From Thorsellia kenyensis (GTDB lineage Bacteria > Pseudomonadota > Gammaproteobacteria > Enterobacterales > Thorselliaceae), in assembly GCF_042432445.1 (NCBI RefSeq), contig NZ_JBHLXE010000076.1:26315-90314 (forward strand): DNA of 64,000 bases, read 5' to 3'. This document shows positions 44,003-53,191 of this stretch, piece after piece. The notes under the pieces were generated by a model. It had not been told where the DNA came from, ran no database searches, and saw only the letters and a program-made list of their open reading frames with translations. Position numbers and translations under genes: made by a program. How positions within the stretch are numbered: the first letter of the stretch is position 1; the number at the start of each line of letters is the position of its first letter.

Positions 44003-44995
44003 TTACGAGGTTAAAAAATGCATTAATTGATCGACCATAGAAGGGGTCCCTACAAAAAAAGGAGAACGCTCATGAAGACTTGTTGGTTGAATATCTAAAA
44101 TACGCTGAAAGCCATCAGTTGCCTTTGCTCCCGCTTGCTCCGCAATAAAAGCCACCGGATTACATTCATAAAGTAAACGTAATTTCCCATCAGGGTAGGA
44201 GGCTGTGTTAGGGTACATGAAAATTCCGCCTTTAAGAATATTTCTGTGGAAATCAGCCACTAAAGAGCCTATATACCTTGAGTTATAAGGACGATGGGTT
44301 TCCTTATCAATTTCTTGGCAATATTTCATATATTTTTTAACGCCATCGGGGAATTTAAGATAATTGCCTTCATTAATAGAATAGGTATTACCAAATTCTG
44401 GAAAACTCATGTTTTCATTGGAAAGACAAAACATACCTAAAGAGGGCTCATAAGTAAAACCATGAACTCCCTGGCCTGTGGTATAAACTAATAGAGTAGA
44501 GCTTCCATAAAGAACATAACCCGCAGCGACTTGTTTATTGCCAGGTTGTAAAAAATCATCAATGGCAATATTTTGACCAATAGGTGTTACTCTGCGGTAA
44601 ATTGAAAAAATAGTGCCTACTGGAACGTTAACATCTATGTTTGATGAACCGTCAAGTGGATCTATCAACACAACATATTTTGATGTTTGCGATCTACCAC
44701 CTTCAAATATGACCAGATCATCGTCTTCTTCGGAGGCAATTCCTGCCACTTCACCACGTGATATTAATGCTTTTTTAAAACGCTCATTGGCTAACACATC
44801 TAATTTAGTTTGCGCTTCACCTTGTATATTAGAGCTTTCATTGAATCCTAAAATATCACTCAAACCTGCCTTTGATATTTCACGATTAATAAACCTAGCA
44901 GCAGTTGCAATTGAAGAGAGTAACGCAGAAAGTTCGCCTGTTGCATAGGCAAATTGATGTTGCTTAGCATATACAAATTCACTTAGGGTAATCAT
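44003..44995 (-). CDS. fbp: Fructose-1,6-bisphosphatase, class 1
   Basis: Fbp hydrolyses fructose-1,6-bisphosphate in gluconeogenesis. The 330-residue protein has AGIASEEDDDLVIFEGG with metal-binding Glu residues, the signature LIDPLDGSSNIDVNVPVGTIFSIYRR, and GKLRLLYECNPVAFIAEQAGAKATDG near the C-terminus. AAGGAT precedes the ATG. It has its own terminator and stands alone. With pgk, fbaA and manA the window covers several hexose-phosphate steps. Confidence 0.97.
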   Translation of the reverse strand: MITLSEFVYAKQHQFAYATGELSALLSSIATAARFINREISKAGLSDILGFNESSNIQGEAQTKLDVLANERFKKALISRGEVAGIASEEDDDLVIFEGGRSQTSKYVVLIDPLDGSSNIDVNVPVGTIFSIYRRVTPIGQNIAIDDFLQPGNKQVAAGYVLYGSSTLLVYTTGQGVHGFTYEPSLGMFCLSNENMSFPEFGNTYSINEGNYLKFPDGVKKYMKYCQEIDKETHRPYNSRYIGSLVADFHRNILKGGIFMYPNTASYPDGKLRLLYECNPVAFIAEQAGAKATDGFQRILDIQPTSLHERSPFFVGTPSMVDQLMHFLTS

Positions 44996-45225
44996 TTTAA
45001 TCCTTAAAAAATCAAAAAAAAGAACAAGTTAAATAGAAAATAAAAGTAGCCACTCCATAATAACCTATTTAGATATTTATAATGTGATCAGGCTCTGATA
45101 ATACTACAGATTACTTATTTAGTTATTACGTTAATTGGAAAGAATATCAATAAAGTATAAGAGTAAAAAATTATTTAGGATCTTTTAGTTAAAGGGGAGA
45201 GGTAAAACAATAATTAATTATCGAA

Positions 45226-45247
45226 AAACAATAAAAATGTATTGTTT
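45226..45247. promoter_or_regulatory. Inverted repeat upstream of DUF2975 gene
   Basis: AAACAAT (45226-45232) and ATTGTTT (45241-45247) are perfect 7-bp arms with an 8-base spacer, 54 bases before the DUF2975 start codon and near the expected promoter. It is a candidate operator for the small XRE regulator encoded two genes on. Confidence 0.45.
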
Positions 45248-45301
45248 AAATGATAAATTTTACGTATTATATTACTAACTAAATAACAGAAGGATCATTA
45301 T

Positions 45302-45766
45302 ATGGCAACACATTCATTTTGGACTCAAAAACATTCAATTAAACTAACTCAATGGGTTATTAAATTTACATCGATCGCTATTTTATTTATTTTCTCCTCG
45401 GCTCCCTTTTCGGAATCATTACTAGCTGAAAAAATAAGTTCTGATGTCCATGTTATTTTCTCTTTTATCTTAATGACGCTTTATTCCGGAGGAATACTCG
45501 GTTTATTGTTGATGTATTTTTTATTAAAGCTGTTGAAAAATATACTTAATAATCAGGTCTTTATTGGGGATAATATCCATTATTTAAGGGTGATTTCATG
45601 GATTTGTTTTTTGGGTGGGCTCATTGGATTAATTTCTACCTTTTATTGGATATTGTGGTTGCCAGTCTCCTTCATGGCCATTTTTATCGGTTTAATTATT
45701 CGGGTAATCAAAAATATATTGGCCGCTGCAATTACTATTAAAGAAGAAAATGATTACACAATCTGA
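45302..45766 (+). CDS. DUF2975 family membrane protein
   Basis: A 154-residue protein with four hydrophobic segments (about 20-40, 55-80, 95-115 and 120-145). The pairing of LLKLLKNILNNQVFIGDNIHYLRVISWICFLGGLI with the final helix is the DUF2975 pattern (L..i....pF...n...lr.i....). The biochemical role is unknown. The next gene, 18 bases on, encodes a small XRE regulator, an arrangement I know mostly from Firmicutes. AGAAGGA lies 7 bases before the ATG. The gene is very AT-rich even for this window. Confidence 0.78.
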   Translation: MATHSFWTQKHSIKLTQWVIKFTSIAILFIFSSAPFSESLLAEKISSDVHVIFSFILMTLYSGGILGLLLMYFLLKLLKNILNNQVFIGDNIHYLRVISWICFLGGLIGLISTFYWILWLPVSFMAIFIGLIIRVIKNILAAAITIKEENDYTI

Positions 45767-45784
45767 AGCTAAAAGGATTTAACT

Positions 45785-45994
45785 ATGCCGATTATATTAA
45801 ATTTAGATGTCATGATGGCAAGACGCAAAATTTCATCGAATGAACTAGCAACTAAAATAGATTTAACACCAGCAAATTTATCTATTCTAAAAACAGGTAA
45901 GGCAAAAGCCATACGCTTTACAACGTTAGAAGCCATATGTGAAGCACTGGATTGTCAACCAGGTGATATATTGGAATTTAAAAAGGAAGAATAA
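45785..45994 (+). CDS. Small XRE/Cro-type regulator, YozG-like
   Basis: A 69-residue single-domain helix-turn-helix protein: NLDVMMARRKISSNELATKIDLTPANLSILKTGKAKAIRFT, with the recognition helix around TPANLSILKTG, and the ending ICEALDCQPGDILEF. This is the YozG type commonly placed next to DUF2975 membrane proteins. It probably autoregulates the cluster; the inverted repeat at 45226-45247 is a candidate site. AAGGA precedes the ATG. Confidence 0.9.
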   Translation: MPIILNLDVMMARRKISSNELATKIDLTPANLSILKTGKAKAIRFTTLEAICEALDCQPGDILEFKKEE

Positions 45995-46159
45995 ATGATG
46001 AATTAATATCAGTTGATTGGCTAGATCACAGCTAGCTAAAAAAATTTTATAATCAATTCTGTAAAATGGGATTGAAGCAATTACTTAATTAACTAGCTAA
46101 TAAATTAAATTTATTGGTGTACCTTGTTGCGTTTAAAAATCATTATCTTTGGGGGATAT

Positions 46160-47569
46160 ATGACAACACAAACAATAGAATCAAAGGAATTAATTACACA
46201 AAAAGAGAGTGTGGAAGTCATACGAAAGGAACGGTATGAACTGAATTTACTCAGTAAAATAATTTTATTATCTTCGATGCTCTTTTGCTTAATTATAACT
46301 TGTTTTTGGGCTGATAGCTACAAGTCTTTTTTAGGCTGGCCTATGACTATTTCAATTTTAATTTATCTTTGTCTGCTTAATTTTATAGGGTTGAAGCAGG
46401 GGATTAAACCGTCACTTGAAAGCTATTTTTGGCAAATCAATCTAATAATTATTGGGTTAAGTACATTTTCAAATACAACAAATGAGTTGATTTTCTTTGT
46501 GTTTTTACTCTATTTTTTTATTTTATTTTATCTTCCAGGTTGTCATTTCAAAACATTGTTATTTAAAAAAACAAGTTCATTTTTTTTATTAGATGTTTAC
46601 AACCATTTTTTGCAAGCATTCATTAAAATTGAAATTATAACTGCCTTATACGCTTATTTATTAAGCTTCACGAACTTTAGTAAGTTACCAAAAAGCTCCA
46701 AAGCAATAATGATAGGACTTTTAATTTCATTATTTATGGCTTTGATGATATTACCTATGTTATCCAATGCTGATGCTACCTATATCATTGAGTACTTCAT
46801 AGAAACTAAGTTATTGGTCTTATTTGCGGATGTGAATTTTTTTAATTTGGTTTCATTTAGTTTCAAGATTATGCTTAGTACAACATTTGCTTTATTTATG
46901 GCTTTATTTTTAATTAATATTTCTTCGGGGAAAAAAATTCACCAAATGAATATGGAGTTGAGCGGTTACAACTTTGGAAAATTTAAACGTTTATCGCCCC
47001 TGACAATATTTATTATATTTATGGTGCTTTTTTTGCTTTATACTATATTTATTTTTTTACAAGTCGCTTACCTTTTTGATTCATTTATTGGGAAATTGCC
47101 GGACGATTTTATCTATTCTACTTATGCCAGAAAAGGCTTTTATGAACTTTGTTGTTTGACAATAATCAATGTGTCATTAATATTATCTAATGCCTTTTTT
47201 ATGGAAAAACTAGAGTCTAAAGTGTGGAATGTCATATTCAAATCATGTTATGTCATTATTTCAGTCATAACCATTTTGCTTATTATTATAGCTTTTAGTA
47301 AGATGTTCTTATATATGCAAGTATATCAATTGACAACGAAACGAGTTCTTGTTTCAGTATTTTTGTTATATCTGGCTGTCGTTTGGTTATGCTTTATCTT
47401 AAAGCAATTTATAGTTATTGATATTGCAAGAATTGTTATTTTACTCGGTGCAGCTATACTAGTCATATTGTCAGTATCACATTTGAATATTTGGATTGAA
47501 TATTACAATAGTTTACCTAAAGAGCACAAAATAACTACATTTTATTTCAGGTCAAGTGAAGATCTATAA
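46160..47569 (+). CDS. DUF4153/DUF4173-like polytopic membrane protein
   Basis: A 469-residue membrane protein with roughly 12 hydrophobic segments and few charged residues. The region DDFIYSTYARKGFYELCCLTIINVSLIL, followed by MFLYMQVYQLTTKRVLVSVFLLYLA, fits the DUF4153/DUF4173 pattern (YAr.GFf.L..v..iN, then ...yglT..R...). I place it there with moderate confidence; function is unknown. The ATG at 46160 has GGGGGA 4 bases before it; a TTG at 46124 would add 12 residues. The gene follows the XRE gene after 165 bases. Together they form a three-gene module unlike its housekeeping neighbours. Confidence 0.68.
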   Translation: MTTQTIESKELITQKESVEVIRKERYELNLLSKIILLSSMLFCLIITCFWADSYKSFLGWPMTISILIYLCLLNFIGLKQGIKPSLESYFWQINLIIIGLSTFSNTTNELIFFVFLLYFFILFYLPGCHFKTLLFKKTSSFFLLDVYNHFLQAFIKIEIITALYAYLLSFTNFSKLPKSSKAIMIGLLISLFMALMILPMLSNADATYIIEYFIETKLLVLFADVNFFNLVSFSFKIMLSTTFALFMALFLINISSGKKIHQMNMELSGYNFGKFKRLSPLTIFIIFMVLFLLYTIFIFLQVAYLFDSFIGKLPDDFIYSTYARKGFYELCCLTIINVSLILSNAFFMEKLESKVWNVIFKSCYVIISVITILLIIIAFSKMFLYMQVYQLTTKRVLVSVFLLYLAVVWLCFILKQFIVIDIARIVILLGAAILVILSVSHLNIWIEYYNSLPKEHKITTFYFRSSEDL

Positions 47570-47672
47570 AATTAAATAATCAAATAGTTTTAGCTCAATT
47601 TGATGTGATTGGTGATTAGCTTTTTAGAAAGTAGTTCTTAAATACTTGCGCTTAAGATACGAAAAATTAAGC

Positions 47673-47720
47673 ACCAGATACTACAACTTGCAAGTATCTT
47701 GACTAGTACCGGTATCTGGT
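47673..47720 (+). terminator. Inverted repeat after the DUF4153-like gene
   Basis: ACCAGATAC (47673-47681) and GTATCTGGT (47712-47720) are perfect arms, extended by an outer AGC/GCT, with a nested CTTGCAAG. TTGCTTTTATCC follows. It could end the three-gene transcript. Confidence 0.45.
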
Positions 47721-47988
47721 TTGCTTTTATCCATTCAAAATAAGTGAGCTGTGGTTTAGCTGTTGTTCAATATTATTCAAAAATAGTGGTTACTAGATAA
47801 TACTGAAAGATCCCTTTTATTACATCAGTTCAATTTATTGCCTAGCTTACTAGGGGATGTTAAAATTTTATTTTGACTTAGCATAAGCTCATCAGAAAAA
47901 ATTATGGTTAAAGGCTTTGTTAAATAAAATGGGACATTTTAACTAATGCTTGACAATATCAGGATAGTTTTTATAGCTGTAACACTCC

Positions 47989-48006
47989 CCCCTTTTTTAA
48001 AAGGGG
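47989..48006. repeat. CCCC-TTTT/AAAA-GGGG inverted repeat, copy 1
   Basis: CCCCTTTTTTAAAAGGGG lies in the 544-base spacer before map. A similar C-run/G-run hairpin is at 62474-62501. Two copies suggest a small dispersed repeat or a favoured terminator form. The rest of the spacer 47570-48113 shows no gene. Confidence 0.5.
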
Positions 48007-48113
48007 ATTTATTTTAGCGAATTATTTAGATTCCTAATATACATTTTAAGTGATAAAAATCCGAAAGATTTTCATAGCTTAATAACGAGTATATTAAATC
48101 AAAAAATGCGCTA

Positions 48114-48914
48114 TTAATGGGTAATTATTGTAGGAAAGTCTTCTTCAGATCTTAATGTGAATACTTCACATCCAGTTTCTGTTACAGCCAGTGTATGTTC
48201 ATATTGAGCTGATAAAGAACGATCTTTAGTTTTAACTGTCCATCCATCTTTCATGATTCTAACTCGGTGATCTCCTGCATTTAACATAGGTTCGATGGTA
48301 AAAGTCATCCCAGGTTTTAAAATCACTCCGCCATCATCCGCCTTGTAATGAAGTACTTGAGGTGATTCATGAAAAACATTACCAATTCCATGACCACAAA
48401 AGTCTCTTACCACGGAAAAACCTTGTGCTTCAGCAATAGGTTGAATCGTTGCGCCGATTTGATTTAATCTAATACCCGGTTTAATGATTTCTATTGCTCT
48501 ATATAAGCTTTCCTGAGTGACTTTACACAAACGATTTGCAAGAATGCTTCCATCGCCTACAATAAACATTTTGGACGTATCCCCAAAATAACCATCCTTA
48601 ATTACAGTAACATCAATATTTACGATGTCTCCATTTTTAAGTATGCGGCTTTCAGTCGGTATACCATGGCATACCACTTCATTGATGGAAATGCACACAG
48701 ATTTTGGAAAGGGGTTGTCAGAAGGACCATAATTGAGGCATGCAGAAATTGCTTGTTGTTTGATAGTGATATGCTCATGGCATAATCTATCTAATTCACC
48801 AGTGCTGACTCCGGCGATGACATGAGGTGCTATCATTTCCAGTACTTCTGCTGCAAGTTTACCTGCAACTCGCATTTTTTCTAGTTCGTCTGGAGATTTA
48901 ATTGAAATGTTCAT
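48114..48914 (-). CDS. map: Type I methionine aminopeptidase
   Basis: Map removes the initiator methionine from new proteins. The 266-residue protein has all five metal ligands: Asp101 in NIDVTVIKDGYFGDTSKMF, Asp112, His175 in CGHGIGNVFHESP, Glu208 in GMTFTIEPMLN and Glu239 in YEHTLAV; His83 in VCHGIP is the substrate-side histidine. In E. coli map is divergent from rpsB-tsf; here neither is present. AAGAG precedes the ATG. Confidence 0.97.
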   Translation of the reverse strand: MNISIKSPDELEKMRVAGKLAAEVLEMIAPHVIAGVSTGELDRLCHEHITIKQQAISACLNYGPSDNPFPKSVCISINEVVCHGIPTESRILKNGDIVNIDVTVIKDGYFGDTSKMFIVGDGSILANRLCKVTQESLYRAIEIIKPGIRLNQIGATIQPIAEAQGFSVVRDFCGHGIGNVFHESPQVLHYKADDGGVILKPGMTFTIEPMLNAGDHRVRIMKDGWTVKTKDRSLSAQYEHTLAVTETGCEVFTLRSEEDFPTIITH

Positions 48915-49217
48915 AATTTACTCTTAATTTAAGTGGTTTTAAAAGACATTGTTGCTGTGAATCATATAATATATGACAATGATAACAAATTTTGACTAGT
49001 GATGCGATGTTAATTGTTTACACCTATTCACGGCTTAACAGGACAAACAAAATAGCAAAAAAGGGCTCGCAAGAGGGAACAACGCAAAAAAATAATTTGG
49101 TGGCTTTTTTCTATGAAAACTTATGGGCAAGAAAATAACAAATCGATTTATAAGGCTATGTTAGTTATATGAGCCATTTGATAAAAAAATTAGAGCTTAC
49201 ATCGATGTTGAATTTTA

Positions 49218-49256
49218 AGGGTATTGCTGAATGGTTAATTAATTTAGCAATACCCT
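49218..49256 (-). terminator. Terminator after the MBL-fold hydrolase gene
   Basis: AGGGTATTGCT (49218-49228) and AGCAATACCCT (49246-49256) form a perfect 11-bp stem with a 17-base loop, 13 bases past the hydrolase stop. The following T run on the minus strand is short. The remaining spacer up to map (48915-49217) shows no gene. Confidence 0.65.
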
Positions 49257-49269
49257 GTGATGAAAATAA

Positions 49270-50181
49270 TTATTTATGAGGTAGCCATTTGTAGGTTTTA
49301 TCCGAAAAATCTACTTTTCCTATCCCTGGTGAGTTGATATGTGCCCCTGCAATATTCCATTTATTTATGAATGCTTGCTCTAAAAAATAATTTCGACTCT
49401 TGATTGCGTCGGTAGGGTTAGAGTCAAACGAAATAGTTATTTCAGGATTTGCAAACTGGTTGTCTGTATTGTGTATAATATCACCAAAGAATATCCACGC
49501 TTCTTGATCTTCAGGCTGCCATAAGAATGCACTATGGCCAACTGTATGTCCTTTAGCGTCGAAAACTTCAAAAGTGTCTACTAGTTTGTCCCCTGCTTTA
49601 AATTTGACAATTTTATCCGTCCCTAAGTTTGAATAGGCGTTTAGAATCGCTTTCACTTGCTTATCATTTTCTTGAACAACCCAATGCTGATATTCCAATT
49701 CATTGATGAATAATGTCGCATTAGGGTAAGAAGGTTCCCATTTGTCCTTTTCCTTATTATAAGTAGCCAATCCACATATATGATCTGTATGAGCATGGGT
49801 CAATAAAACACCATTTATTTTATTAGGTGCAATATTTAATTGTTCTAAAACTTTTCGGGTTTTATTACCATCTTGCCCGAGACATTCTCCACCACCCGCA
49901 TCGATTAAGTAATTTTGACCATCTTTGGCGATTAAAAATGTATTGATAGGGGTTCTAAAACTCGGTTCAGAGTCACCAGAATGAGCTTTTAATAAAGAGT
50001 CAGTAATTGATTGAGGAACATTTTGAAATAGAGAAGCTGCTAAATCAATGTTTGCATCATTAATTGTATATAAAGTATTTTTATTATTTATTTCAATTTT
50101 AGAGTAGGGTTCTAAAGATGATGCAAATGCATGTGAGCAAATAATTAATGAAAGAAGTGACAAAGTACTTTTATTAAACAT
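49270..50181 (-). CDS. Exported metallo-beta-lactamase-fold hydrolase
   Basis: A 303-residue precursor with a signal peptide (MFNKSTLSLLSLIICSHAFA, cleaved near residue 20), so it acts in the periplasm or outside. The MBL motif is THAHTDH, with ligands His129, His131, Asp133 and His134; GHTVGHSA, FFGDIIH and a final GAHINSPG supply the others. The spacing is that of quorum-quenching lactonase-like and related hydrolases, not class B beta-lactamases. The substrate is unknown. AAGGA precedes the ATG. A divergent MmyB-type regulator gene starts 630 bases away and may control it. Confidence 0.85.
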   Translation of the reverse strand: MFNKSTLSLLSLIICSHAFASSLEPYSKIEINNKNTLYTINDANIDLAASLFQNVPQSITDSLLKAHSGDSEPSFRTPINTFLIAKDGQNYLIDAGGGECLGQDGNKTRKVLEQLNIAPNKINGVLLTHAHTDHICGLATYNKEKDKWEPSYPNATLFINELEYQHWVVQENDKQVKAILNAYSNLGTDKIVKFKAGDKLVDTFEVFDAKGHTVGHSAFLWQPEDQEAWIFFGDIIHNTDNQFANPEITISFDSNPTDAIKSRNYFLEQAFINKWNIAGAHINSPGIGKVDFSDKTYKWLPHK

Positions 50182-50811
50182 GGGGTCTTCCTTATATTAA
50201 GTTATGGGTTACGGGCTTATATTTATCGACATACGATAATTCCAAATTTTTACATTAAAAGAGCCTAATGGATTTTTTGTAAAAAATAAATAATTAATAA
50301 TAATGTTCTTTTACTATTAATTTGAAAGTGAATATGTATTTTCAACCTGATTTTATAATATTTTTTCCTCAATGTTGGCATGTATCATTCATTAATATCA
50401 ATTTAAGGCAGTTCACCATAAGTCAAGAGTATTGAATAATGCATTTAATGTATACGAAAGTTTACTCACAATTACTTAAAATGATTTATTAACAGACGAT
50501 ATCTTGCTCTATGGCACTTACTATAAGTCGGTGAACGAATTTTCATGTTCCTCACTTTTTAATATCTAAAAATAGAATCTAAATTTTTCATTACTATTTT
50601 CACGACTGTATGGCTGGTATATCTTAATAAATGCTTATTAGAATTTTGATTAAATTCATACTTTAAAGTGATAATATCCATTTTTCTGATATACAGAGCT
50701 TAAGAATCGTGTTCTAATTTATAATTGCATGTGTATAAGTTTAGTGATATTGATAATACTTAACAAGACAAGAATATATACTGGTATAAAAACTACTAGG
50801 CTGAATTAATT
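50182..50811. other. Divergent control region between MBL hydrolase and regulator genes
   Basis: About 630 AT-rich bases that must hold both promoters. It is long for two promoters, but I could find no open frame with a convincing start, no RNA gene and no clear operator palindrome. Confidence 0.4.
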
Positions 50812-51651
50812 ATGACCTTATCAAATGAAAATAGTAAAAATGCACTGGGTAATTTTTTAAGGAAACTGAGAGAATCTGCCTCTGCGGATATGTATGGTTT
50901 TAAAACTATATCTGTGCGAAGAACTCCTGGTTTAAGGCGTGAGGAATTAGCTCAATTGTGTGATGTAAGCACAACGTGGATAACATTACTGGAGCAAGGG
51001 AGAGCAAGTCCTCCCTCCTTGAAACTGATACAAAGAATTATAAGTCAACTAAAACTAAATAAAACACAATCTGATTATTTTCTTGAGCTATATATCGATG
51101 CATATAGTCCCTCAGAAACTAAGTCGAAGCCTGATGATTTCCTTGAAATTAGCAGTGAAATTGAAAAAAATGAAATTTATAAGATTTTATCTATGCTTGT
51201 CTACTCTTTTAGTTCCCCTGCCTATGTTATTGATCCTAAATGGGACATGATTTGTTGGAATCAACAAATTGCAATTTTATTCAAAGGTTGGCTTGATAAT
51301 GCTGATTTTTTTACTTCAAATAAAAATTTATTAAATTTTATTTTTATCAATGACTCTTCAAGAGATAATTTACCTGATTGGGAATATAGAGCAAGAAGAT
51401 CAGTTGCAGAATTTAGAAATGACAGTGCACCCTTTAAACATATCGCTTCTGTTAATTATCATATTGAGTTTTTATTAAAAAATAGTTTACATTTTAAAAC
51501 GTTATGGGAACAGCAAGAAGTATTACATAGAGATGGAGTCATCAAATCATTTAGACAAGAGGACGGAAAGTTAGCATCATATCGACAAATATCCTGTAAA
51601 ATTGAGGCTTTTCCTGCATTAAGATTAATCTTACTTTTACCAGAATCATAG
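50812..51651 (+). CDS. MmyB-type XRE transcriptional regulator
   Basis: A 279-residue regulator. The N-terminal helix-turn-helix (about residues 10-75) has the family hallmark RRTPGLRREELAQLCDVSTTWITLLEQGR. The C-terminal half, from about residue 120, is the MmyB-like ligand-binding domain: YVIDPKWDMICWNQQIAILFKGW, then NLLNFIFINDSSRDNLPDWE and HFKTLWEQQEV. In actinobacteria MmyB domains bind fatty-acid ligands; the ligand here is unknown. It is divergent from the exported MBL-fold hydrolase, its likely target. Confidence 0.88.
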   Translation: MTLSNENSKNALGNFLRKLRESASADMYGFKTISVRRTPGLRREELAQLCDVSTTWITLLEQGRASPPSLKLIQRIISQLKLNKTQSDYFLELYIDAYSPSETKSKPDDFLEISSEIEKNEIYKILSMLVYSFSSPAYVIDPKWDMICWNQQIAILFKGWLDNADFFTSNKNLLNFIFINDSSRDNLPDWEYRARRSVAEFRNDSAPFKHIASVNYHIEFLLKNSLHFKTLWEQQEVLHRDGVIKSFRQEDGKLASYRQISCKIEAFPALRLILLLPES

Positions 51652-51890
51652 TCAAAATTTATGTGTATTTGAAACGACTAAGGTAAACATTAAATATTAA
51701 CAAATTTATAATAACCCATATAGGCTCTAATTTAAAAGGCAGAAGCTTGATTTATATGTTGTAGATAATATGCCTATCGCTGATGAGGGAGCTCATTGAA
51801 AGGCATATTTGGCCATTGACTCCAAAAATATTAGCGCCGTGATTATAAACATTAAAATTAAATTAAAATTAAAACTATTAGCTGCTCATT

Positions 51891-53141
51891 TTAAATTGTT
51901 TGTTGTTTGCTAAATTGCAATTGTCTAGGGATTAGAATTAAGCTTATAAAGGCTACAAAAGCCATTACATAAAACGTATCAGCACCCATTGATTTTAAAA
52001 GGGTACCAGAAATAGATGAAAAAATGGCTAAGCCAATTCCTGAAGCCATAGTTGCATAAGCAGCTTGGAGGTAAATAATCTGCTGGTTGCTAAATTGACT
52101 AATAAAACGCATCATCGCCATATGCCCCATGACATAAGTGATTGCATGAAATGATTGCATTATAAAGATAAGAGGTGCAGAAGAAAAATTAGCCATAAAA
52201 AGCCATCTAGCCACAGTGAATAATCCACAGCAGAGAAAAAGGCTACGTAGTTTCCATTTGTAGACTAAGCGGTGGCCAAAGGCAAAAAATAACACTTCAA
52301 CTAAAACTGAAAAAGAGATAAAAATGCCAATTAATGTATCGCTATAACCCAGTTTTCCCCAATAGATAGCAGCGAAACTATAATATGCGGCATGAGATCC
52401 TTGGATGAGCATGATTGACAGCATGATCAGAAGTACCATCGGCGTCAATATCAGAACTTTGATTTCTTTGAATGTATGTTTAGTTTCTTCGTGTTCTTCA
52501 TCTAAAGAGGTTTTATCTTCAGTATCTTTGACATAGTGAGTTTCGCTTGATTTATTATGCTGAGGTTGAAAATTGATACTTGCCTTAATGAAGGTTGAAA
52601 CAAGGAAGGTTAAGTGTGTGATAAATAAGCAGACAATAATTACCCTATAATCAAATAAGTCCATAAAGGTCCCTACAATTGTGGTGGCAAATACAAAACC
52701 AATAGAGCCCCATAAACGTACTTTTCCGTACTCAAAAGGAGACTGTTTTTGCCATGCCGCAGCTAAAGAATCACTTAAAGGAATGCATGGGCTCATCACA
52801 AAGTTATAGGCTATCATTATTAATAAGATCAAGGCCCAATTCATGGGAATAAAAAATAATGCAATCAGAACACAGCAAAAGATGCTAAGCAAACGAAGGC
52901 CTGGGATGAGTTGGCTAGATTGTTTTAGGACTAATGGAACGACAATCGTACCAAGACTTCTAGCGATTAAACTAATGGCAATCATATGTCCAATTTGCTG
53001 TTCGTTGTACCCAAGTCCTTCAAGCCACTTCCCCCAATAGGGAATTAATATCCCCCAAGTTGAAAAAAAAGTGAAATAGCATATTGGTAACCATTTTTTG
53101 GGGCTGAGACCACTTTGGCTTACTGGTTCTGTCATTTGCAT
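51891..53141 (-). CDS. MFS transporter, HcaT/LacY-type
   Basis: A 416-residue major facilitator with 12 helices, similar to E. coli HcaT (putative 3-phenylpropionate transporter): FTFFSTWGILIPYWGKWLEGLG, LSDSLAAAWQKQSPFEYGKVRLWGSIGFV, LIQGSHAAYYSFAAIYWGKLGYSD and YLQAAYATMASGIGLAIFS. The central cytoplasmic loop is longer and highly charged (about residues 195-225). The substrate is not secure. It is the last gene of a four-gene minus-strand run, 50 bases after the previous MFS gene. Confidence 0.87.
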   Translation of the reverse strand: MQMTEPVSQSGLSPKKWLPICYFTFFSTWGILIPYWGKWLEGLGYNEQQIGHMIAISLIARSLGTIVVPLVLKQSSQLIPGLRLLSIFCCVLIALFFIPMNWALILLIMIAYNFVMSPCIPLSDSLAAAWQKQSPFEYGKVRLWGSIGFVFATTIVGTFMDLFDYRVIIVCLFITHLTFLVSTFIKASINFQPQHNKSSETHYVKDTEDKTSLDEEHEETKHTFKEIKVLILTPMVLLIMLSIMLIQGSHAAYYSFAAIYWGKLGYSDTLIGIFISFSVLVEVLFFAFGHRLVYKWKLRSLFLCCGLFTVARWLFMANFSSAPLIFIMQSFHAITYVMGHMAMMRFISQFSNQQIIYLQAAYATMASGIGLAIFSSISGTLLKSMGADTFYVMAFVAFISLILIPRQLQFSKQQTI

Positions 53142-53191
53142 AAAATACCTAAAAATTAGAATGGACGAATGAAAAAAACAAAGGCGTAAGA

